Positions 35,039 to 44,311 of a DNA stretch of 64,000 bases are shown here, piece after piece. The position numbers and the translations under genes are program-made. The notes beneath the pieces were generated by a model, which saw only the letters and a program-made list of their open reading frames with translations, did not search any database and was not told the DNA's origin. The DNA comes from a bacterium UBP8_UBA817 (GTDB taxonomy: Bacteria > Margulisbacteria > Marinamargulisbacteria > CAMDBA01), in NCBI GenBank assembly GCA_945888995.1, contig CAMDBA010000004.1, positions 1 to 64,000 on the forward strand. Reading direction: 5' to 3'. The first letter of the stretch is position 1; each line of letters begins with the position of its first letter.

Positions 35039-36036
35039 GCATAGCGGATCACTCGATTATCTATATTCATCGTGGGCGAAATGCCAAGTCGATAGCGATT
35101 GGCAAAGCGCTGACTCAGCGTGATTATAATTTTGATTACCGGGGCGGCTCTTTGGTGCTTTTGCTATTTAAAGCCTGGATTGCGTCGACGGAGATTCCAA
35201 AGGCCGATGTATATTTTATCGAAGGGGCATTGTGCTTCTGGCCGGCGTATTTTCTGAAGAAAAAATATAAAACCGCCAAAATCCTGATGATGGTGCCGGA
35301 ACCGGCCTTCTATCTGGATCCGAGGCGGAACTTCCTGCAAAAATTATTGTTTTATTGGCGGATGTGGTTGTATCGACATGTGTTCGGGTTTATTGTGGTT
35401 TCGGAAATGGTGAAGGCTGATATACAGCGGTATTGCAAACAACCGGTTTTAATCGGGCATCATTTCGTTTCGAATATTGAGCGGTTTTTGCCCTTGAAAT
35501 CTGAAGGGGGGTATCAGATTTTATTTGTGTGTGACCGGCCTTCCGAGACCGGCTATATCAAGGGCCTGGCTGAAACCATCGCGATTTTTACGGAATTAAA
35601 CACGCTGCTTCCCGAGACGCGTTTGGTTATCGTCGGGGCGGGGTCCGATCAATTATCATTTTCTCACCCTCATATTCGGGCATTGGGACATGTGGATATG
35701 ACCGATATTATTCCGACATGCCGGATTATTTTAGCGCCGGCCAAATACGATGCGTTTCCATTGGCGGTAGTGGAATGCGGATTAGTGGGGGTAGTGCCGG
35801 TGATTTCATCGCATGTCGGGGTAAAAGAAATAATCGAGCCGATTTGCCCTGAACTGGTTATTTACTCCAATGCGACGTCGGATTATGTCGCGGTTATCAG
35901 GTCGGTTTTAGAATGGCCGGACGAAAAATATACGGATGTGATGCAAAAACTCCGCAAGAAATTGCAGGTGTTAAATGAAGAGTCCTGCCTGGCGGAATAT
36001 CGGGACGCCTGGACTCAGTTATTGGGGACACGCTGA
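35035..36036 (+). CDS. Glycosyltransferase, GT4-like, 333 aa
   Basis: This is a GT-B type glycosyltransferase. The C-terminal donor domain has D-A-F-P-L-A-V-V-E-C-G, a weak EX7E variant with the first Glu replaced by Asp or Ala. The N-terminal half lacks strong motifs. I place the start at the ATG overlapping the YkgJ stop (ATGA) rather than at an in-frame ATG 57 bases earlier. The product probably builds a surface glycan with its neighbours. Confidence 0.78.
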   Translation: MSIADHSIIYIHRGRNAKSIAIGKALTQRDYNFDYRGGSLVLLLFKAWIASTEIPKADVYFIEGALCFWPAYFLKKKYKTAKILMMVPEPAFYLDPRRNFLQKLLFYWRMWLYRHVFGFIVVSEMVKADIQRYCKQPVLIGHHFVSNIERFLPLKSEGGYQILFVCDRPSETGYIKGLAETIAIFTELNTLLPETRLVIVGAGSDQLSFSHPHIRALGHVDMTDIIPTCRIILAPAKYDAFPLAVVECGLVGVVPVISSHVGVKEIIEPICPELVIYSNATSDYVAVIRSVLEWPDEKYTDVMQKLRKKLQVLNEESCLAEYRDAWTQLLGTR

Positions 36037-36037
36037 G

Positions 36038-37057
36038 ATGCGGCAGTCGCTCATCGTGAGGGGCGGGCGCTATGCTTTTTATCAAGTTGCCAGGCTCTGG
36101 TATGACTCTATTTGCCGGTTTCATAATATCGATCGAAAGCGGGTAGTGAATATTTTCTCGGGTTCGGGGCAAAAAGAGATCGGTTGGCCCGAAGGTAAAC
36201 TCGCCGCTCTTAATCTCCAGTTCGATGATGCTTGTGCCAAAGACGGTGTTTCTGATCCGTATGATTATGGCGGCAATCCCGACGGAGTGCTGGCCCGGTC
36301 GTATTTAAGACTGTTAGAAGAAGAGCCGGAGCTTCAGGTGACGCTGTTTGTGATTCCCGATCCGACGTTTCGGGAGAAGGGGTTTTATCGCGGGGTGGTT
36401 CCGGATGGAACGTGGGCGTTGGATCAGCGGTGGGCCTTTTCGGCTTTTTTGAAAACCTTGCCGAGGACGGAAATCGCCAATCATGGGCTGCATCATTATC
36501 AGGATGAAGTGCGGTATTTTTTGAAAGCCAGGGAATTCGAATTTAAAACCCGGGCCGAGTGCCGTGAGACTATAGATCGGTCACAGGCGATTTTTGAAAG
36601 AGCGGGATTTTCACCGATTGGATTCAAGCCGTCGGGATGGGGGATCGGGCATAATGCGGATTTTGGGCTGGTTGAGGCGTTGTCTGACTCCGGGTTCTCT
36701 TATGTTGCATTGAGTTCCCCTGTTTCAGGGTTGAATTGGGATCGGAATCGAGTGAGTAATATTTATCCGCAATTTGTGGGCGGACTTTTGAATATTCCTC
36801 AGAATGTGTCGTTGTCGTGGGAGCTGCCGGTGATTTTGAAAACGATTGATGCGATTGTTGAGCGTCGTGGCGTAGTGACGATTCAGGGACATTTTTGTGA
36901 ACAGGATCATTGGATGGAAGATGGAATCGGGCCCCGGATGGTCGATAAGATTCGGGATGTTATGGCCTATGTGAAGGCGCGTTATTCTGATCAGATTTGG
37001 TTTGCGCAGTTGGCGGATATTGCGCGGTTTTGCCACGAACACAAGGATTTAGTATGA
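36038..37057 (+). CDS. NodB-like polysaccharide deacetylase, 339 aa
   Basis: This is a member of the NodB-homology family of metal-dependent sugar deacetylases. L-Q-F-D-D-A carries the catalytic and metal Asp pair. A-N-H-G-L-H-H supplies the His ligands of the second motif. I-Q-G-H-F near the C-terminus fits the last motif. There is no signal peptide, so it should act in the cytoplasm on a precursor. The start is two bases after the previous stop; an upstream in-frame ATG at 35975 lies inside the preceding gene and is rejected. Confidence 0.8.
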   Translation: MRQSLIVRGGRYAFYQVARLWYDSICRFHNIDRKRVVNIFSGSGQKEIGWPEGKLAALNLQFDDACAKDGVSDPYDYGGNPDGVLARSYLRLLEEEPELQVTLFVIPDPTFREKGFYRGVVPDGTWALDQRWAFSAFLKTLPRTEIANHGLHHYQDEVRYFLKAREFEFKTRAECRETIDRSQAIFERAGFSPIGFKPSGWGIGHNADFGLVEALSDSGFSYVALSSPVSGLNWDRNRVSNIYPQFVGGLLNIPQNVSLSWELPVILKTIDAIVERRGVVTIQGHFCEQDHWMEDGIGPRMVDKIRDVMAYVKARYSDQIWFAQLADIARFCHEHKDLV

Positions 37058-37803
37058 CGGTATCGGGGATTGTTTTGACGCATAACAGTGAGGTGACTAT
37101 TGCACGGGCACTCGAGTCTCTTTCAGGCTTAATTGATGAGCTGATCGTCATCGATGATTTTTCATCGGATCAGACGTTGGAATTGGTTAAGTCCGTTTAT
37201 CCGACGGCAGTGATATATGAGCGAAAACTAAACGATGATTTTGCAGCCCAGCGGAATTTTGCGCTGTCGAAGGCGGCCTATGACTGGGTGTTGATGACCG
37301 ATTCGGATGAAGAGGTGACGCCTGAATTGGCGCAGGAAATACGGGCGGTTTTGGCCAAGCCGCAGTATAACGCGTATATCAGTCGTCGGGATAATCAGGT
37401 GTTTGAGTCGTATTATCCGAATGATTCAGGGCGGCCGATTTTGTTGAAGCGCACCCTCATTTTTACCGGAAAAATTCATGAGAATATCCAAAATACGACG
37501 ATTGGCAGGCTCCGCCAGCCGTTGCTGCATCATAGCTGGCAGGGGTGTGATGACTGGCTGAGAGATATTCACCGGTATGCGCGGTGGCGGGCGCTTCATT
37601 GGATCGATCAGGGGCGGCGGTATTCGTTGCCGTATCTGGGTGTTCGGGCAATGGGGAGTTTTGGGTTCTTTTTTTTGAAGTCTTATTTTGTTGAAGGAAA
37701 GTGGCGCGGCGGGATTGCCGGGTTTTTGTATGCGTTTGCCTGTGCTTCCGAATGGGTGTTTTCGGCATTGTTTTATTGGGAAGAAAGCCAAAAGCGCTCA
37801 TGA
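37054..37803 (+). CDS. GT2 glycosyltransferase, WaaE/KdtX-like, 249 aa
   Basis: This is a GT-A fold enzyme. I-V-L-T-H-N-S-E opens the domain, V-I-D-D-F-S-S-D-Q-T is the nucleotide-binding segment, and T-D-S-D-E-E the metal site. Length and the late hydrophobic C-terminal region match LPS-core GT2 enzymes of the WaaE type. The ATG overlaps the previous stop (ATGA). Confidence 0.87.
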   Translation: MTVSGIVLTHNSEVTIARALESLSGLIDELIVIDDFSSDQTLELVKSVYPTAVIYERKLNDDFAAQRNFALSKAAYDWVLMTDSDEEVTPELAQEIRAVLAKPQYNAYISRRDNQVFESYYPNDSGRPILLKRTLIFTGKIHENIQNTTIGRLRQPLLHHSWQGCDDWLRDIHRYARWRALHWIDQGRRYSLPYLGVRAMGSFGFFFLKSYFVEGKWRGGIAGFLYAFACASEWVFSALFYWEESQKRS

Positions 37804-38888
37804 TCGGCCGCTACTCTAAAATCGCGGTTATGCATTCGGACTATGTCGTCCGGGGCGGGGCGGAGCGAAAGTCGCTGATTTATGCGGCAATGTTGAGAAA
37901 TCGTGCAGAGGTTGAGATTATTTGTGGGAATTTTTCGGCTGAGCATACTTTCTCCGAATATATCGGGGATACGCCGATCCGGTCGTTTCCATATAAAGGC
38001 CCGATCCAAAAGCTCATCTCTCTTTTGCGCATGGCATGGGCTGTGCGTGGATTTGACTTATTAATTGTGAATAATTATCCATCGAATCTCTCGGCGGCGT
38101 TGGCGAAGTGGGCGTTTCGAAAACCGGTGATCTGGTTTTGCAATGAAGCGCAACTACACCTGGTCCATGCGCCTAAAAAAGGCAGGTGGGCACTTGCGGT
38201 TTTGAAATTTCTCGAAAAGCGGGCGGTGTCTTCTTTTGAAATCGTGATCGCGAATAGCGGCTACACCGCCGGGGAGATTCGGCGTATTTATGCCAAGACC
38301 GCACGCGTGATTTATAGCGGTCTGGATCTGAAACGATTTCCTGATCACGAGCCGTCGTCGTCTAAAACCAAGACATTGATTCTGGTCTCGCGCATCGAGC
38401 CGCATAAACAAATTGATACGGCACTTCGGTTGTTTGAATCGATCCGGTCGTCCTATGCCGAGTGCCAGCTTATTATTGTCGGATCGGGTTCAGCGCTGGC
38501 GGCGTATCAAGCGATGGCCGGACCGGGTGTATCATTTACTGGGGCTGTTTTGGAAGCGGAGAAGCTCTCTCTTTTGAGCCGGGCGGATGTGTTTATCTTT
38601 CCGACATTAAACGAGCCCTTAGGCGTCACGCCTTTGGAGGCGATGGCTGCGGGCTTACCGGTGGTGGCCTTCAAAAGCGGCGGTGTCTCTGAAACGGTGA
38701 TCAATGGCGAGACCGGATTTCTGGTAGAAGACGAAGCTGAATTTGTGGCTAAAAGTTTACTTTTAATCCGAGATGCCCTACTGTGTTCTACCATGCGGAG
38801 CCGTGCTATGCGACATGTTCGGGAGTCGTCGTTTAGCCAGGAGTGTATGGTGGCTGAGTTAGTTAAAGAGATTGAAAGGCTGTCCTAA
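37800..38888 (+). CDS. GT4 glycosyltransferase, 362 aa
   Basis: This is a GT-B glycosyltransferase with a V-V-R-G-G-A-E-R glycine loop near residue 20. The EX7E donor site appears as N-E-P-L-G-V-T-P-L-E-A-M-A-A-G. I-L-V-S-R-I-E-P-H-K-Q marks the start of the second Rossmann domain. It probably extends the same glycan as the adjacent transferases. It overlaps the previous stop by ATGA and ends 3 nt before the ABC gene. Confidence 0.9.
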   Translation: MIGRYSKIAVMHSDYVVRGGAERKSLIYAAMLRNRAEVEIICGNFSAEHTFSEYIGDTPIRSFPYKGPIQKLISLLRMAWAVRGFDLLIVNNYPSNLSAALAKWAFRKPVIWFCNEAQLHLVHAPKKGRWALAVLKFLEKRAVSSFEIVIANSGYTAGEIRRIYAKTARVIYSGLDLKRFPDHEPSSSKTKTLILVSRIEPHKQIDTALRLFESIRSSYAECQLIIVGSGSALAAYQAMAGPGVSFTGAVLEAEKLSLLSRADVFIFPTLNEPLGVTPLEAMAAGLPVVAFKSGGVSETVINGETGFLVEDEAEFVAKSLLLIRDALLCSTMRSRAMRHVRESSFSQECMVAELVKEIERLS

Positions 38889-38891
38889 CCT

Positions 38892-39674
38892 ATGAGCTTG
38901 ACTTCTCACCGTGACCCGATTATCCGGGTCGAAAATTTGACTAAATCGTATGACGGATTGATGGCGGTAAACGGCCTGAGTTTCGATGTTTTTGAGAATG
39001 AAATATTCGGGCTGTTAGGGCCGAATGGCGCAGGTAAGACGACCACGCTTGAGATTATGGAAACCTTGAGACCTAAAACCGGTGGTGAGGTTTGGATTGA
39101 TGGGCTGTCGATTGACCGGGATGCCGCTCGAATTAAGCGTCTGATCGGCGTGCAGCTTCAGCAATCCGGGTATTATCCGAATCTGACTTTAACGGAGATT
39201 CTGACGTTGTTTGCGGATTTTCATGGGGTGAGGGTGTCGCCTAAAGACCTGCTAGATCAGGTCGATTTAGGCAGCCGGGCCAGAAGTAAGTATGACCATT
39301 TATCGGGTGGACAGAAGCAGCGGTTTTCGATTTGTACGACGCTGGTGCATCAACCTAAACTTATTTTTCTGGATGAGCCGTCTACTGGGTTGGATCCTAA
39401 GGCGCGGCGGGAGTTGTGGGAGCTCATTTTTAAGGTGCGTGATGCCGGATGTACGGTGGTGATTACCACGCATTATATGGATGAAGCCGAGGTGCTTTGT
39501 GACCGGGTTGCGATTGTGAATGAAGGTCGAAGGGTGGCTCTCGATGCGCCGTCGACGCTGATCGATCAATTAGTTGCCACCGGATATGAGCGGCCGGTCC
39601 AAATGAGATCTGCGACTCTGGAAGATGTGTTTTTATCTCTCACCGGGCATCCTCTAGGAGGCCCAGATGTTTAG
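38892..39674 (+). CDS. ABC transporter ATP-binding protein, 260 aa
   Basis: This is the ATPase of an ABC-2 exporter. Walker A is G-P-N-G-A-G-K-T-T, the signature L-S-G-G-Q-K-Q-R, and Walker B L-I-F-L-D-E-P-S-T-G-L-D, followed by the switch histidine in T-T-H-Y-M-D-E-A. Subfamily features resemble CcmA/NatA exporters rather than the KpsT/Wzt type with extra carbohydrate domains. It overlaps the permease start by 8 bases. Confidence 0.93.
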   Translation: MSLTSHRDPIIRVENLTKSYDGLMAVNGLSFDVFENEIFGLLGPNGAGKTTTLEIMETLRPKTGGEVWIDGLSIDRDAARIKRLIGVQLQQSGYYPNLTLTEILTLFADFHGVRVSPKDLLDQVDLGSRARSKYDHLSGGQKQRFSICTTLVHQPKLIFLDEPSTGLDPKARRELWELIFKVRDAGCTVVITTHYMDEAEVLCDRVAIVNEGRRVALDAPSTLIDQLVATGYERPVQMRSATLEDVFLSLTGHPLGGPDV

Positions 39675-40749
39675 AGTGCAATGCCAGGCATTTTTAGGCC
39701 TGTTAAAAGCGAGTTTGATTTCGACGTGCCGTAACCCGTCGAGTCTGGTCTTCGGGTTTTTGTTTCCTTTGGTTTTTATTCTCGTCTTCGGCGTGATGGG
39801 CGAGCATCCGACTAAATTAAATGTGGGTGTAATCTCGCCCGGACCGACCGGAAATGCGGTAATGCATGCGCTCGGAGAGAGCAAGGCCATTCGGCTTTTG
39901 ACCCTTTTGCCGGTTACAAAGATGAGCGCCGAGTTGAAGGCCGGACGTATTGCGGCCCTGGTGTCGGTCCGGTTCTCGGAAAGTGGTAAAGCCAGCGTGC
40001 AATTGATCACCTCGAGTGCTGCGCCTGAACAAGGTGAGATTGTTCGTCAAATTGTCGGTGGATTGGTCACGAAAGTCAATTTTTCGACGGCTAAGATCAC
40101 CCCGGTCGTTGGGTTTAAATCCGCCGAAGTTGTGGGGCGACCGTTTAAATCGATTGATTTTGTTCTGCCTGGTCAGCTGGGGTTTGCGCTGTTAACGACG
40201 GCGGTATTCGGGACGTCGTTTCTCTTTATTATGTTGAGACAGACGCTGGTGATGAAGCGGTTTTTTACCACGCCCGTTTCTCGGTTCACAATTTTAGCGG
40301 CGGAAGGCGGGAGTCGATTAATTTTTGGGATTTTTCAGACGGCCTTAATGTTGTTTATCGGTGTCGGTTTTCTCGGCTTTACCGTGATCGACGGAGGGAT
40401 CACCGTGCTGTCGATGATGGTGCTCTCGATACTGGGATTAACGGTTTTTATGGGACTAGGATTTATTATCGCGTCTGTTGCCTCGGATGAAAAAGCGATT
40501 CCGCCGCTGGCTAATTTATTTACGATGCCGCAGTTTTTGCTGGCGGGGACGTTTATTCCGATTGAGGTGTTTCCGAATTGGCTACAGCCGGTGAGTGCCG
40601 CATTGCCGCTGACGTATTTGAATGACGCGTTTCGGAAAGTAGCCTTTGAGGGTGCGGGTTTGTGGCAGGTATGGCCTCAGATCGGGATTCTTCTTCTTTT
40701 CGGTGTGGTGTTTTATGCAATCGCGGTGAGAGTGTTCCGTTGGGAATGA
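39667..40749 (+). CDS. ABC-2 type permease, 360 aa
   Basis: The integral membrane partner of the preceding ATPase. One hydrophobic helix near residues 20-45 is followed by a periplasmic or extracytoplasmic domain (about 50-175). A block of five helices then spans about 180-355. This is the ABC-2 drug/NatB-like layout. The substrate is unknown; neighbours point to a lipid-linked glycan or cell-envelope compound. Confidence 0.88.
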   Translation: MFRVQCQAFLGLLKASLISTCRNPSSLVFGFLFPLVFILVFGVMGEHPTKLNVGVISPGPTGNAVMHALGESKAIRLLTLLPVTKMSAELKAGRIAALVSVRFSESGKASVQLITSSAAPEQGEIVRQIVGGLVTKVNFSTAKITPVVGFKSAEVVGRPFKSIDFVLPGQLGFALLTTAVFGTSFLFIMLRQTLVMKRFFTTPVSRFTILAAEGGSRLIFGIFQTALMLFIGVGFLGFTVIDGGITVLSMMVLSILGLTVFMGLGFIIASVASDEKAIPPLANLFTMPQFLLAGTFIPIEVFPNWLQPVSAALPLTYLNDAFRKVAFEGAGLWQVWPQIGILLLFGVVFYAIAVRVFRWE

Positions 40750-41891
40750 AGACGCCGCTTTCGGGGCACTCTTTACCGCAAGATGACCTACTTAGTGACT
40801 TAGTCGCTGATTGTATTCGGCATTTCGAGCATACAGGTCGCTACGATGAAGATCCGATTCGGAACAAGACTCGGGTCGAGATTCCGGCTGCGTTTCTGGC
40901 GGCAGCTGTGGCTTTTGATCTAGGATCGGATGCCTTAAAATCCACCTTAATTGAGCTTGTTTTGGCTCATCAACAATCCGGCGGCTATTGGCTGGAATAT
41001 AGCTACGAGCCTGAGGAAGAAGCGGTCGGATATTACGGTGCGGTGCCGACGTGTTTTGCCATTATCAGTCTTTCGATGGCAGTAGAGGCCTCCCCTTCGG
41101 AGGGTCTTGGTCAGGCCATGATTCGGGGTGCGGATTATTTGTATTCGGTCGAACAAGACGGGTGCTTTCTTAAAGCATCGATTAACAAGACCGATGTTTT
41201 GAATACTAATTTATTATGTGCGGTGGCGTTATTGGCGGCAGCGGCTCAGCTAGCCCCCACTTCGCGCCGTGCCAAACTGTATCCCGAAGCGGCTCGCCGC
41301 GCGATTCGACGGGCGATGAGCGCACAGCTGTTTTCAGGGGCACTGCCTTATACCCATGTAGGGTTTCAGGTGCCGTTTTTGTATCATGCGATGAGCACAG
41401 CGCTCCTGGAATCTTGCCAGACTTATTATCCGGATGCCCGGAGTTTGTCCGCTTGTTTAGGTGCGGCCAGACGGTTTTTGATGAGGATGTTTGATGATCG
41501 GATGAGTGTCCGGTGGGATCTCGAACATCATCCTGAGAAATCGCGTGCGTCCTGGATGTATGCCTGGAGTGTGTTGCCGGTCAGTCGCGCTTATCCTGCG
41601 CGTCTGCCGCAGTTGATCCAGAAGATAGCCTTGCTTAAGACCGATACGTATTTGGCTAATGAATCATCACAGATTCCGGATGTGTTTTATACGGCCTGGA
41701 CGCTATTGGCCGTGAGCCTGGCAAAACGGGATTTCAGACCGTCTCTTAAAAGGCGATTTTCGATTCTGTTATGGATGAGCCAATGGGGGCGATATGGCGC
41801 GCGTATCGGCTATATCGGTCGGTATGCGGTGAATAAATGGATACTGGGCCGTTGGGATGGCCTTGATAAAGGTCCGGTAGAATATTGGTAA
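40746..41891 (+). CDS. Alpha/alpha-toroid-like protein, 381 aa
   Basis: No precise family is assigned. Repeating helix pairs with Gly, Trp and Tyr at turns (G-G-Y-W-L-E-Y-S, V-G-Y-Y-G-A-V-P-T) recall terpene-cyclase/prenyltransferase or glycan-processing toroid folds. The D-x-D-D cyclase motif is not seen. There is no signal peptide. It overlaps the permease stop (ATGA), and its own stop overlaps the flippase TTG start. A role in modifying the glycan or its lipid carrier is inferred. Confidence 0.65.
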   Translation: MKTPLSGHSLPQDDLLSDLVADCIRHFEHTGRYDEDPIRNKTRVEIPAAFLAAAVAFDLGSDALKSTLIELVLAHQQSGGYWLEYSYEPEEEAVGYYGAVPTCFAIISLSMAVEASPSEGLGQAMIRGADYLYSVEQDGCFLKASINKTDVLNTNLLCAVALLAAAAQLAPTSRRAKLYPEAARRAIRRAMSAQLFSGALPYTHVGFQVPFLYHAMSTALLESCQTYYPDARSLSACLGAARRFLMRMFDDRMSVRWDLEHHPEKSRASWMYAWSVLPVSRAYPARLPQLIQKIALLKTDTYLANESSQIPDVFYTAWTLLAVSLAKRDFRPSLKRRFSILLWMSQWGRYGARIGYIGRYAVNKWILGRWDGLDKGPVEYW

Positions 41892-43222
41892 TCCGGCGGG
41901 TTCGGGCGTTGTGGTTGCGTCATTCGTTGCTGCAATCTGTTTCGACGTTGTTTTCGGTGTCGCTTTTAGGTAAAGGGGTCACTTTTTTTCGGGAAGCGCT
42001 CACCGCGTATTATTTTGGGACAACCGTATTCAAAGACGGATTTGTCGCGGTGTTTTCGCTGACGGCGTTAATTTATTCTCCGTTTTTGGAATCGGTTACC
42101 AAGCTCACTGTGCCTAAATACCTCTCGTTTCCAAAGCCCCGGCAGTTTGTTTTGGTGTTTTCGATTCAGTTAGGATTGTTGTGCCTTGCGGTGCTGCTGA
42201 TGAGTGTGCCGTTGAAATCCTGGATTCTTAATACCGTGTATTCGGGGATGTTACCGCCTTCATTTTCGGTATTGTCGACGTATTTTTTTGTCATGATGCT
42301 CTATACGATTTTGTTTTTATACGCGACTTTTTTTTCGCAGATCCTAAATGCAGCGGGGTATTATGGCTTGTCGGAATGCCGGAATATCTTATTTAGCGGG
42401 GTGAGCCTCGGATTTATGGTGGGGAAAGTGACGCTGTTCGGACTTCATCCGTTAGTGGGGGGATATCTAGGCGGGGTTGCGGCCATGACCACGTATATGG
42501 TGGCAGTGGTGGCGTATTATCGATTGGGCACGATCCGAATGACAGTTTCCGAATTTAAGGATATCTGGAAAACAAGTGGTGTTTTTTGGATCAAGTTTGG
42601 AGGGGTGTCTGCGGTGGGTTCTTGCTCCATCTTGCCGGCGATCGTGGTTCAGCAGCGTTTAACAGCCCTTGGGCCTCAGGTTTTGTCGGCTCATGACTAT
42701 GCACTTCGATGTTTTGGTTTGATTTCTGCATTATTTGCGCCGGTGGTTTTGACCCCTGTCTACACGAAAATAGCCAATTTGGCTGCGGCTAAACAGGTGG
42801 CATGGCGATTTTTAAAGCGGGTAGCGCTCTTTATTGTGATCGGAAGTTTGGTCATCGCGGTTGGAATTTTTCTAGTGGGAAGACCGCTTTTGGCGTTGTT
42901 TTTTTTACGGGGGGCATTCGATCGGCAGTCTCTAGATCTGACGTTTTCTTTATTGGCGGCCTATAGCTGGACATTGGGTATTTTCTCCTTGAATCTTCTT
43001 CTGGAATATTTGGTTTTAGCTTACGGGCTTAATAAAACCTATCTGATAAGTGTGGTTCTTCATTATATGAGCGCCCTGGTAATTCTGGCGACAGTCACGG
43101 CTTTGGGGTATTATGTGGCTCCATTGAGCCTGGGGATCGGCGGTGTTGTCAGCATCCTCGTGAGGCTGTGGATGGTGCGTCGTCATGTGCTGCGCCATCC
43201 TGACATTTCCCATGTTTTGTGA
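41885..43222 (+). CDS. MurJ/MviN-like polysaccharide flippase, 445 aa
   Basis: This is a MOP-superfamily membrane protein with about twelve to fourteen hydrophobic segments. The first, with L-G-K-G-V-T-F-F-R-E, resembles the conserved start of MurJ. It would flip lipid-linked sugars across the inner membrane. Being embedded in a glycosyltransferase cluster, it more likely serves that glycan than peptidoglycan. The start is a TTG within the previous stop (TTGGTAA); no strong ribosome site is seen. Confidence 0.85.
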   Translation: MVIRRVRALWLRHSLLQSVSTLFSVSLLGKGVTFFREALTAYYFGTTVFKDGFVAVFSLTALIYSPFLESVTKLTVPKYLSFPKPRQFVLVFSIQLGLLCLAVLLMSVPLKSWILNTVYSGMLPPSFSVLSTYFFVMMLYTILFLYATFFSQILNAAGYYGLSECRNILFSGVSLGFMVGKVTLFGLHPLVGGYLGGVAAMTTYMVAVVAYYRLGTIRMTVSEFKDIWKTSGVFWIKFGGVSAVGSCSILPAIVVQQRLTALGPQVLSAHDYALRCFGLISALFAPVVLTPVYTKIANLAAAKQVAWRFLKRVALFIVIGSLVIAVGIFLVGRPLLALFFLRGAFDRQSLDLTFSLLAAYSWTLGIFSLNLLLEYLVLAYGLNKTYLISVVLHYMSALVILATVTALGYYVAPLSLGIGGVVSILVRLWMVRRHVLRHPDISHVL

Positions 43223-43273
43223 TGTTTATTTGTATATCTTAAGTGACCTATAATCGAAAAAGGGGTTTGCCTT

Positions 43274-44311
43274 GTGAAACTTAACCGAGTTCTTGCTTCT
43301 CAAAAAGGGGTGCTTCACCTCATCGATCTGCCGCTTCCTCAATATGATCGCCATGAAGTCATGATCGAGGTGGTCTACAGCGTGATGAGTCCCGGTACTG
43401 AGCAGACGATTCGTCAGACGACGGGTAAGTCGGGGATTTTGAGCGCGGCCTTCAAAAAGCTGAATCAAGTTCGCGAATGGGGCCTGACGCGAAGTATAAA
43501 GACGTTTCAGAAAGTCTGGGAGTCGTATCAGCCACTCGGCTATAGTGTGGCGGGAAAAGTCGTGGCGGTCGGTGCCGACGTTCGGGGGATTGAAGTCGGC
43601 GATGATGTGATGGCCACCGGGGCGGGCTACGCCATTCATGCGCAGTATGTCTGTGTGCCGTCTATTTATGTGTTGCCTATTGAATCTATGAAAGATACGG
43701 ATGCGTTTGGCGGGGTTCTCACCATCGGCCTTAATGCCTACACCAAGGCGCGTCCTCAGATCGGAGATCGAGTGGCGGTGGTCGGCGGCGGATTAATCGG
43801 GCAATTAACGGCTCAGGTTATGGCGGCAGCCGGAGCAGATGTCGACGTGGTTGAAATTAAAGATACGGCGATCAATCGGTTAAAAATAGTGGGGCTCACG
43901 GTGGTGTCCGAACTATCCGGTGTTTATGATCATATTATTATTTGTGCGAATACGGGGGCGACGTTTTTATCGGCCCAGCAGCATATTGCCTTTGGCGGAA
44001 CCATTGTGATTACAGGGTACGGGGACTTGTCAGTCGACCGCGACCTGATCGAATCTTCACAATTCAAGCTATGCTGTACGGATTCGTACGGATTGTTTGC
44101 GGGTAATCCCAAGTATGTTTTTCTCGGTGAAGATATGCTGGGAGATGCCTTCGGATTGGACACGGCCAGGAAGAACCTTCGGCGGGCTCGCTATCTTTTG
44201 GCGCGTATACCGATCGGAGGCTATACCCGGATTCCGGTGACAGACTATTCTAGAATCGATGGGCTGCTCTCAGACGGGGCTGCAACGGTCGTGATTGAGT
44301 GGACCTCTTGA
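43274..44311 (+). CDS. Zinc-type dehydrogenase-like protein, 345 aa
   Basis: This is a medium-chain dehydrogenase/reductase fold. The N-terminal domain contains S-P-G-T-E, Y-S-V-A-G-K-V and G-D-D-V. The nucleotide-binding V-V-G-G-G-L-I-G-Q lies near residues 173-181. It matches the N-terminal half of so-called bi-domain oxidoreductases found in glycan clusters, whose C-terminal half is a GFO/IDH/MOCA domain; here that half is the next gene. A GTG start follows AAGGGG by about 9 nt. Confidence 0.82.
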   Translation: MKLNRVLASQKGVLHLIDLPLPQYDRHEVMIEVVYSVMSPGTEQTIRQTTGKSGILSAAFKKLNQVREWGLTRSIKTFQKVWESYQPLGYSVAGKVVAVGADVRGIEVGDDVMATGAGYAIHAQYVCVPSIYVLPIESMKDTDAFGGVLTIGLNAYTKARPQIGDRVAVVGGGLIGQLTAQVMAAAGADVDVVEIKDTAINRLKIVGLTVVSELSGVYDHIIICANTGATFLSAQQHIAFGGTIVITGYGDLSVDRDLIESSQFKLCCTDSYGLFAGNPKYVFLGEDMLGDAFGLDTARKNLRRARYLLARIPIGGYTRIPVTDYSRIDGLLSDGAATVVIEWTS

